Part shown: in pieces, positions 1 to 4,663 of the stretch
How positions within the stretch are numbered: position 1 is the first letter of the stretch
How the letters are laid out: each line of letters begins with the position of its first letter
Assembly: GCA_946886255.1 (NCBI GenBank)
Contig: CAMPIG010000342.1
Coordinates: 1-5,290, forward strand
Reading direction: 5' to 3'
Origin: an uncultured Cellvibrio sp.
Lineage (GTDB): Bacteria; Pseudomonadota; Gammaproteobacteria; Pseudomonadales; Cellvibrionaceae
Length of the DNA: 5,290 nt
The notes under the pieces: generated by a model
What the model saw: only the letters and a program-made list of their open reading frames with translations
Told to the model about the DNA's origin: nothing
Database searches by the model: none
Position numbers and translations under genes: made by a program

Positions 1-326
1 ATATTACCTACGGCAAGTTGGCCAGCCTGATGGCGCGCGGCGCCCAGATAAAAACTACCCCCTTGACGGAAGCCTTTACCATTGAGGACTACGCCAATAA
101 TTACGGCACCCGCGCTCTGCCACTGATCGCCCTCGACCCAAACAACCGCACCTTTATATATACAGCTGGAATGTATACGCCGGAGGCGAACACCAAGGAA
201 AATAACGCAGCACCTCGCCATGAGCCGACCAAGCGTGCCTGGACACCCAAAGCGGGCTGGCAGATTGTCAGTTTGATTACACCGGAGACTGAAGCGAGGC
301 CTGTCATGCCTGAAGATTCACAATAA
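1..326 (+). CDS. 3' end of an unrecognised protein gene (5'-truncated)
   Basis: The reading frame is open from the left edge (first whole codon at base 3) to a TAA at 324-326, giving at least 107 residues. The true start lies outside the window. A TTG at 18 is the first possible start inside, but the frame continues upstream of it (ITYGK before LASLMARG), so I treat the gene as truncated. I do not recognise the family. The visible part has no cysteine, no membrane segment and no obvious catalytic motif. It is a mixed polar sequence with a short hydrophobic strand (ALPLIALDP), a Thr/Asn/Lys/Glu-rich middle and a strand-like WQIVSLITPE near the end, finishing in an acidic, probably unstructured tail. 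The antisense open frame over it has no family signal. The next gene on this strand starts 425 bp further on, so the two are probably not one operon. Confidence 0.6.
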   Translation, partial: ITYGKLASLMARGAQIKTTPLTEAFTIEDYANNYGTRALPLIALDPNNRTFIYTAGMYTPEANTKENNAAPRHEPTKRAWTPKAGWQIVSLITPETEARPVMPEDSQ

Positions 327-379
327 AAGCCAATAAGCTGTCCACCCGGATAACTTAACTTTAAGAGCGCACAACGTGA

Positions 380-554
380 GTTTGCCGCTCAGGTTTTTGT
401 TTCGAAACCCTCAAATCACGGATGATTTGCGGGAGCTACAGGGACGATTCATTCACCACATCCCTGTGGTTCCCCCTTCGGCAGCTTCGCTGTGCAAATT
501 GGCTATCCTGCCAATTTGTTATGCGTTTTCGAAACAAAAACCTGAGTGGCAAAC
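380..554. repeat. 175-bp element bounded by 28-bp inverted repeats with nested hairpins (E1)
   Basis: The ends 380-407 and 527-554 are inverted repeats of 28 bp with one mismatch (G387 opposite T547, a G-T wobble); the arm core reads CAGGTTTTTGTTTCGAAA. Inside are further palindromes in order: 412-418/423-429 (CAAATCA/TGATTTG around loop CGGA); 431-444/461-474 (12 of 14 positions, centred on ACAGGGA/TCCCTGT); a small CAGC/GCTG at 482-485/489-492; and a perfect 9-bp stem 495-503/510-518 (CAAATTGGC/GCCAATTTG). It would fold as a long stem topped by several hairpins, either as a cruciform or as RNA. It begins 54 bp after the upstream stop codon and has no credible coding content. No clear target-site duplication is visible, so a MITE-type mobile origin is possible but unproven. 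It shares loop and core features with the element at 4551-4650. Confidence 0.85.
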
Positions 555-751
555 GGACTACGAAGTGCCTATATCGCACCAGAAATGCCCTCCTAACATC
601 CTGCCTCACCTTTTTTAGTGCAATCCACCACCCCAAAACAGTCAGCCTTTTAATTTATTGTCCAATCAGTCAGCTTATTTCAGGTATTCGCATAAAGGGG
701 AATGAAAGTTGCAAATCAGGGGCAACAACGAGTGAACCCTGGGAGCTAACG
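555..751 (+). promoter_or_regulatory. Leader and presumed promoter region of the deaminase operon
   Basis: This is the non-coding stretch in front of the deaminase gene. I found no convincing -35/-10 pair. A direct repeat CAGTCAGC occurs at 639-646 and 667-674, with starts 28 bp apart, flanking an AT-rich tract (647-660) that could belong to a promoter. The last 45 bases hold two interleaved 5-bp complementarities described as a separate entry. The ribosome binding site GGGAG (741-745) is strong and lies 6 nt before the ATG at 752; it decides the start codon of the downstream gene. Confidence 0.4.
708..745 (+). promoter_or_regulatory. Possible H-type pseudoknot touching the deaminase ribosome binding site
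   Basis: Stem 1 would pair GTTGC (708-712) with GCAAC (722-726). Stem 2 would pair CAGGG (717-721), which lies in the loop of stem 1, with CCCTG (737-741). The two pairings interleave with no base between them at 721/722, which allows coaxial stacking. The connecting loops are AAAT (713-716) and the A-rich AACGAGTGAA (727-736). The last base of stem 2 is the first G of the Shine-Dalgarno GGGAG (741-745), so folding would crowd the ribosome site. The geometry resembles small pseudoknot riboswitches, but I recognise no known consensus here. Two 5-bp stems can arise by chance. Confidence 0.3.
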
Positions 752-1774
752 ATGCAAGCTTTTATTGAAAACATGCCCAAAGCGGAATTGCATGTCCACC
801 TGGAAGGAACACTGGAACCGGAACTCAGTTTTGAACTGGCACAGCGTAACCAGATTGTCCTGCCCTACAAAACACCTGACGAATTGATCGCTGCGTACAA
901 CTTCTACGACCTGCCCTCTTTTTTAACTATCTACTACGCCGCCATGGATGTGCTGCGCACGGAAGCCGATTTTTACCAACTCACCTGGAATTACTTGAGC
1001 AAGGCCCGTAGCCAGAACACGCTCTATGCCGAAGTGTTTTTTGATCCGCAAGCGCACACCAGTCGCGGTGTGGAATTTGGGGTCGTTATTACAGGCATTC
1101 ACAAAGCCCAAATCGATGCCCGAGAAAACCTCGGTATAGAAAGCCAATTAATCATGTGCTTCCTGCGCGACATGAGCGCGGAATCTGCGCTGGCTCATCT
1201 GGAGATGGTCAAACCCTATCGCGACTGGATTATTGGTATAGGGCTGGATTCGGATGAAAAAAATAATCCACCGATAAAATTCGCTACCGTTTTCAAACAA
1301 GCGCGCGACATGGGATTAAAACTGACGATGCACTGTGATGTGAATCAGCAGAATACCCTGATTCACATAGGTCAATGTCTTGATGACATTAGCGTAGACC
1401 GCATCGACCACGGCGTGAATTCCTTAGAAGACGAGGCGCTATGCGAAGCAATAAAGACACGCGGCATAGGACTGACGGTATGTCCGGTATCCAACCGCTT
1501 TGTAGTGCAATCACTTACCTCCACAGAAATTCGCACCATGCTGCAAAAAGGCATGCTCGCCACCATTAATTCCGACGACCCTGCTTATTTCCGCGCGTAC
1601 CTCAATGAAAACCTGGTAGAGCTGCAACAGGAAGGGCAATTCACCAGCGAAGAAATCACCACTCTGGTTGGCAATGCATTTCGTGTCGCCTGGTTGCCGG
1701 AAGCGCAGAAAAATCACTACCTGATGCTACTCAACGAGTATATCTCCATGACCGCTACCCAGCCTGCCAATTAA
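752..1774 (+). CDS. Adenine deaminase-like amidohydrolase (COG1816; possibly N6-substituted adenine/cytokinin deaminase)
   Basis: A 340-residue cytoplasmic zinc hydrolase of the adenosine/adenine deaminase family, which hydrolyses the 6-amino group of a purine. The start is ATG 752, behind GGGAG with 6-nt spacing. The frame is open further upstream, but that part runs through the repeat element and has no family similarity. Visible motifs are the metal-binding HVH (His14, His16) in AELHVHLEGTLEPEL; FFDPQAHT (97-103), typical of the adenine deaminase (Aah1/Pseudomonas ADE) branch and not of adenosine deaminases; His194 (metal); DHG with His220 (catalytic); VCPVSN (243-248); and NSDDPAYF with Asp275 (metal). 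The usual HAGE after the third histidine is HCDV here, so the general-acid Glu is replaced by Val197. Closest alternatives are adenine deaminase and the cytokinin-type deaminases reported in this family from Pseudomonas. The family is certain; the substrate is not. The next gene follows after 21 bp, so the two are probably co-transcribed. Confidence 0.88.
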   Translation: MQAFIENMPKAELHVHLEGTLEPELSFELAQRNQIVLPYKTPDELIAAYNFYDLPSFLTIYYAAMDVLRTEADFYQLTWNYLSKARSQNTLYAEVFFDPQAHTSRGVEFGVVITGIHKAQIDARENLGIESQLIMCFLRDMSAESALAHLEMVKPYRDWIIGIGLDSDEKNNPPIKFATVFKQARDMGLKLTMHCDVNQQNTLIHIGQCLDDISVDRIDHGVNSLEDEALCEAIKTRGIGLTVCPVSNRFVVQSLTSTEIRTMLQKGMLATINSDDPAYFRAYLNENLVELQQEGQFTSEEITTLVGNAFRVAWLPEAQKNHYLMLLNEYISMTATQPAN

Positions 1775-1795
1775 TTTTTATCGGGATAAAATGCC

Positions 1796-2650
1796 ATGAA
1801 ATTTTTAATCACCAAGCATGTGATTTTGTTCATTATGAGCAGCTTTTTAGCGTGTTTAACATTGGCGAGTCACGCACAGGAAAAGCCGCGCTTTTATGAG
1901 CCGACAGATACTATCGTGATACTCGGCGCTGTGCCCCAGGAAATTCCGGCACTCATTGATGCATTGGAAAACCCTGAGAAAAAGACATTGTGGGGCATCC
2001 CTTACTGGCAAGGAAAGCTCCATGGCAAGCCCGTGGTTATCGCCATTACCGGTATCGGAAAAACCTTCACCGGCATGACAACCACGTTGTTCATCAAGGA
2101 ATTTAAACCGCGCATGGTACTCATGACCGGCACCGGTGCACGCATCAACCAACAGTTGCGCACGGGTGATGTTATTGTGGCCACCCGCACCTATGAGCAC
2201 GACTACGGCAGCCTCACCGCAAAAGATATGGTGTATCGTCCGATGAACGGACCTGATGACGGCAATGAGGTAACCAATGAATTCAAACCTTCGGCTTCCA
2301 TGTTGGCGCTGGCTAAAAAAGCCATGGACACCTATGAGCCGCAAACCGTAACCGCAAATAACAGCACCTATAAAAATTCGGTGCGCTACGGTGTTGTGGC
2401 TTCATCGGATTTGTTCGGTGTCCCGCAGGTCCGCATTGATCTGCTGCGCAATCAGTTCAAGACCGACATCATGGAGATGGAATCCGCTCCTTTGGGCCAT
2501 GTGTGCGAATCTCTCGGCGTACCCTATTTAATTGTACGCGCGGGTTCCAATGTCGCTCAGGAAGCACCCAATGATGATTATCTGCGCCTTGGCCCTATTG
2601 CCGCGCGGGAAGCGGCAAAATTCTCCTTGCACCTGGTGAAGGTTTTATAA
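1796..2650 (+). CDS. Exported nucleoside phosphorylase/MTA-SAH nucleosidase-family protein
   Basis: A 284-residue protein of the PNP/UDP phosphorylase superfamily (PF01048), closest in pattern to 5'-methylthioadenosine/S-adenosylhomocysteine nucleosidase, which splits the N-glycosidic bond to release adenine. The start at ATG 1796 has GGGAT eight bases upstream. Residues 1-27 form a signal peptide: basic MKFLITK, a hydrophobic core, then SHA before Gln28. The mature protein is thus predicted to be periplasmic, unlike the usual cytosolic enzyme. Cys20 is not in a good lipobox. Domain landmarks: VILGAVPQEI (41-50, with the Glu49 position), ITGIGKTFTG (84-93), the TGTGAR turn (111-116), TGDVIVAT (123-130), MEMES (226-230; Glu227 and Glu229 match E. 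coli Glu172 and Glu174), and VRAGSNVAQ (247-255). Asn252 sits where E. coli MTAN has catalytic Asp197. Substrate and activity are therefore uncertain. It follows the deaminase by 21 bp. Confidence 0.85.
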   Translation: MKFLITKHVILFIMSSFLACLTLASHAQEKPRFYEPTDTIVILGAVPQEIPALIDALENPEKKTLWGIPYWQGKLHGKPVVIAITGIGKTFTGMTTTLFIKEFKPRMVLMTGTGARINQQLRTGDVIVATRTYEHDYGSLTAKDMVYRPMNGPDDGNEVTNEFKPSASMLALAKKAMDTYEPQTVTANNSTYKNSVRYGVVASSDLFGVPQVRIDLLRNQFKTDIMEMESAPLGHVCESLGVPYLIVRAGSNVAQEAPNDDYLRLGPIAAREAAKFSLHLVKVL

Positions 2651-2793
2651 AAAGAGATTTCCGCAAGGCGGACAAATAAAATGATGTGTCTGTCTGTTTT
2701 CATAAGACTGGCTGTGCTGTTCATTATGGTTTCTCTACTACGCTGAGATTCATTTAAATAACGGCATTGGTGCACTATTGAATGGCGCGACGT
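2651..2793. terminator. Convergent gap with a weak candidate terminator hairpin (2660-2672)
   Basis: This is the gap between two convergent gene groups, where termination is expected on both strands. The only compact hairpin I see is TCCGC/GCGGA at 2660-2664/2668-2672 with loop AAG. Read leftward, it is followed by a T-rich run (AATCTCTTTTT, 2659-2649), which fits termination of msrQ transcripts. Read rightward, it is followed by A-rich sequence and would be a poor terminator for the nucleosidase gene. The stem is only 5 bp, so this is a weak call. A T-rich run at 2793-2803 is not preceded by a proper stem. Confidence 0.3.
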
Positions 2794-3381
2794 TTATTTT
2801 TTTCTGAAAGCCCAGAACAGGCGTATACCCAGCAACACCGCCGCAATAGCACCGTAGACAGCCGCCTCAAAATAACTGGAGCGCACCTGCCATAAGACAT
2901 GTATCCAGACCAGCACTAACGCAAGATAAACCAAGCGATGCAACTTGACCCAGTTTTTCCCCAAGCGCCGCATCATCTTTTGTGTTGATGTAATACCCAA
3001 GGCAATCAGAATTAACAACGCCGGAAATCCTACGGTTATGTAGGGTCGTTTGATGGTTTCAGAAATAAGGCGACTGAAATCCAGGCCGAGGATAAAAATC
3101 AGATACGACAACAAATGCAGCACGCCGTAAAACAAGGCAAATAAACCCAGCATCCGGCGGTGCGGCATCAGCCAGTTCCATTTCAGTAAACGGCGTAAGG
3201 GTGTGACAGATAACGTGATAAATAAAAAATAGATCGTCCATTCGCCAGTGAATAGCACAATGGTTTTCGCGGGATCAGCACCGAGTTGTTGGGTGACGGT
3301 GTTGAAGACCAGCCAGGCGAAAGGAATAAGTGCGCAGAGAAAGATGATAAGGCGTCGCCAGCTGGTGGGGATTTGTTGCAC
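2794..3381 (-). CDS. msrQ: MsrQ, haem membrane subunit of the periplasmic methionine sulfoxide reductase system
   Basis: A 195-residue inner-membrane b-type cytochrome (ferric reductase-like transmembrane family, formerly YedZ) that passes electrons from the respiratory quinone pool or flavin to MsrP. About six hydrophobic segments are visible, at roughly residues 9-29, 44-60, 77-100, 114-131, 149-166 and 172-191. Haem-ligand histidines match the family: His89 in YGVLHLLSY, His148 in KLHRLVY and His161 in WIHVLWQ. LGADPAKTIVLFTG (33-46) and TSTQKMMRRLGKNW (131-144) are strongly E. coli-like. The length is slightly below the E. coli protein (about 211). The start is GTG 3381: the frame is open back to a stop at 3424-3426, but no ATG, GTG or TTG occurs in between. 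No good Shine-Dalgarno precedes it (only GGATAA). It lies 79 bp after msrP on the same strand, with a REP-like hairpin between them. Confidence 0.95.
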   Translation of the reverse strand: MQQIPTSWRRLIIFLCALIPFAWLVFNTVTQQLGADPAKTIVLFTGEWTIYFLFITLSVTPLRRLLKWNWLMPHRRMLGLFALFYGVLHLLSYLIFILGLDFSRLISETIKRPYITVGFPALLILIALGITSTQKMMRRLGKNWVKLHRLVYLALVLVWIHVLWQVRSSYFEAAVYGAIAAVLLGIRLFWAFRKK

Positions 3382-3417
3382 GGGGTTATCCGGGTTGGGT
3401 TGGTTAGAAAGTTGGTT

Positions 3418-3449
3418 GTCGGATTACGCGGCTTTGCCGCTAATCCGAC
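3418..3449. repeat. REP-like hairpin between msrP and msrQ
   Basis: An imperfect palindrome: GTCGGATTACGCGGC (3418-3432), loop TTT, then GCCGCTAATCCGAC (3436-3449). It forms a 14-bp stem with one bulged base. It starts 11 bases past the msrP stop codon, inside the presumed msrPQ transcript. On the minus strand it reads GTAGGTCGGATTA...TAATCCGAC. I recall this as a frequent intergenic repeat in many proteobacterial genomes; that is memory and not a search. Such a hairpin in an operon can protect the upstream message or dampen read-through. It has no T-tract and is not a standard terminator. Confidence 0.75.
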
Positions 3450-3460
3450 CTACGGTACGG

Positions 3461-4468
3461 TTAGTAGTATTTTTTTAGGTCCATGCCTTTGTAAAGGTGG
3501 GCTACTTCGTCGGCGTAGCCGTTGAATAATTGAGTGTCGATTATATTCGGGCTGAACAAGCCGCTGGGTAACCGTCGCTCGGTGGCCTGACTCCAGCGCG
3601 GATGATCAACCTTGGGATTTACATTCGCGTAAAAACCGTATTCCTGGGGCGCGCTGATATTCCAGGTCGTCGGCGGTTCTTTTTCGGTGAACTCAATCTT
3701 TACGATAGATTTAATGCTTTTAAAACCATACTTCCAGGGCACCACTAACCGCAAGGGCGCACCGTTCTGATTCGGCAATACCTTGCCATACAAACCCACC
3801 GCCAACATCGTCAACGGGTGCATGGCTTCATCCATGCGCAAACCTTCAACATAAGGCCAATCAATACTGCTGAACGCACTCTTCTGCGCGGGCATTTGTT
3901 TGGGGTCTTTGAGTGTAGTGAAGGCCACGTACTTCGCATTCCCCGTCGGCTCAAAACGCTTCAACAAACTCGCCAGTGGAAAACCAACCCAGGGAATCAC
4001 CATCGACCAGGCCTCAACACAACGCAGACGATACACCCGCTCCTCCAGCGCCATTCCTTTCAGAATATCCTCCAACGTAAACCGACCCGTCCTCCCCGCC
4101 TCTCCGGCTACTTCTACCGACCAGGGATGCGGCTGAAAATCTTTACTGTTCTCCGCCGGATCATCCTTGTTGTAACCAAACTCATAAAAATTGTTGTACT
4201 GGGTAACATGCTCGTAAGGCGTCAACTTATCACTCACATTTCGAGAATCCGCCTTCGCCGACGCGATCTGCCGCTTCAACCAATCCGGCCCCCTATTCTC
4301 CGCCTCCACCACATGAACCGGCTCCGCCAACACACCCGGCACCACCATCCCCGCCGCACCCAACACACCCACCGAAAAAGCCCCACGCATAAAATCCCGC
4401 CGCGCACGATAGATCGCCTCGGGGGTAATTTCTGAAGAGGGAATATCCGACGGCTTCTTGATTAACAT
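3461..4468 (-). CDS. msrP: MsrP, periplasmic protein-methionine sulfoxide reductase, molybdopterin catalytic subunit
   Basis: A 335-residue enzyme (formerly YedY; sulfite oxidase fold, mononuclear molybdenum-molybdopterin) that reduces methionine sulfoxide in oxidised periplasmic proteins using electrons from MsrQ. It carries a Tat signal with twin arginines 23-24 in RRDFMRGAF, a hydrophobic stretch (31-47) and likely cleavage near VLA (46-48). YNNFYEFG (91-98) and [11 protein letters not shown] (146-156) are near identical to E. coli; Cys150 is the expected molybdenum ligand. Further conserved blocks are [15 protein letters not shown] (206-220), [16 protein letters not shown] (235-250), PPTTWN (265-270), [10 protein letters not shown] (276-285) and [11 protein letters not shown] (288-298). 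The length matches the family. The start is ATG 4468, with AAGG eight bases upstream. It ends at TAA 3461-3463, and msrQ follows on the same strand. It is full length and looks intact. Confidence 0.97.
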   Translation of the reverse strand: MLIKKPSDIPSSEITPEAIYRARRDFMRGAFSVGVLGAAGMVVPGVLAEPVHVVEAENRGPDWLKRQIASAKADSRNVSDKLTPYEHVTQYNNFYEFGYNKDDPAENSKDFQPHPWSVEVAGEAGRTGRFTLEDILKGMALEERVYRLRCVEAWSMVIPWVGFPLASLLKRFEPTGNAKYVAFTTLKDPKQMPAQKSAFSSIDWPYVEGLRMDEAMHPLTMLAVGLYGKVLPNQNGAPLRLVVPWKYGFKSIKSIVKIEFTEKEPPTTWNISAPQEYGFYANVNPKVDHPRWSQATERRLPSGLFSPNIIDTQLFNGYADEVAHLYKGMDLKKYY

Positions 4469-4550
4469 GGCAGTTACCTTGAAGAAATACAGTTACCAGG
4501 AATGAGTTAAAAACGTTATCAATTTTTCCCCAAGCACGTTCCAGCAGAGG

Positions 4551-4650
4551 GAATAGCAGTGGTTATCCTGAGACCATCAGCAGCAAGGATGCTGCTGTTG
4601 AGCCCCCACGGAGGGGTTCACGGCGTGTCTCAGGATAACCACTGCTATTC
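4551..4650. repeat. 100-bp element bounded by perfect 24-bp inverted repeats with two inner hairpins (E2)
   Basis: The arms 4551-4574 and 4627-4650 are perfectly complementary over 24 bp (arm core CAGTGGTTATCCTGAGAC). Between them lie two hairpins. The first is 4578-4585/4590-4597, CAGCAGCA/TGCTGCTG, a perfect 8-bp stem with loop AGGA. The second is 4599-4606/4613-4620, TGAGCCCC/GGGGTTCA, an 8-bp stem with one G-T wobble and loop CACGGA. The whole would fold as a three-way structure. It sits 13 bp past the stop of the SIMPL gene and 82 bp before the msrP start (both read leftward). There is no T-tract at either end, so it is not a classic terminator, although such a strong stem may stall polymerase or protect RNA ends. 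No coding content is credible. It shares loop motifs with 380-554 although the arms are unrelated. Confidence 0.9.
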
Positions 4651-4663
4651 ACGGACACACCAA

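Noticed and set aside
495..553. Integron attC-like site (GTTATGC near 518-524 beside a stem)
   Set aside because: The heptamer does not fit the GTTRRRY core, there is no matching RYYYAAC partner at the other end, and no integrase or cassette genes are visible.
376..618. 80-codon open frame across the first palindromic element
   Set aside because: Its composition is dictated by the inverted repeats, it starts 4 bp before the element, and it shows no ribosome site or family pattern.
422..751. N-terminal extension of the deaminase reading frame by 110 codons
   Set aside because: The extension runs through the palindromic element and leader and has no similarity to the family. A strong GGGAG sits correctly before ATG 752, where homology begins.
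1853..1857. Lipoprotein signal with Cys20 of the nucleosidase as lipidated residue
   Set aside because: The residues before Cys (Phe-Leu-Ala) do not make a good lipobox, and the hydrophobic core continues past it to an SHA-type signal peptidase I site.
1856..2344. 162-codon open frame opposite the exported nucleosidase gene
   Set aside because: Antisense to a clear signal-peptide and enzyme frame; no independent family or ribosome-site support.
3364..3403. G-quadruplex on the plus strand from several G-runs near the msrQ start
   Set aside because: The first loop between G-runs is 11 bases and the last run is only two or three G; chance G-richness of the GGTT tract explains it.
3818..4435. 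205-codon open frame opposite msrP
   Set aside because: Arg/His/Thr-rich antisense translation of a well-conserved gene; a shadow of msrP.
4494..4522. Sigma-70 promoter for msrP (TTGATA at 4522-4517, minus strand)
   Set aside because: The -35-like hexamer has only TGGTAA or CTGGTA at the proper distance, too poor a -10 to call.
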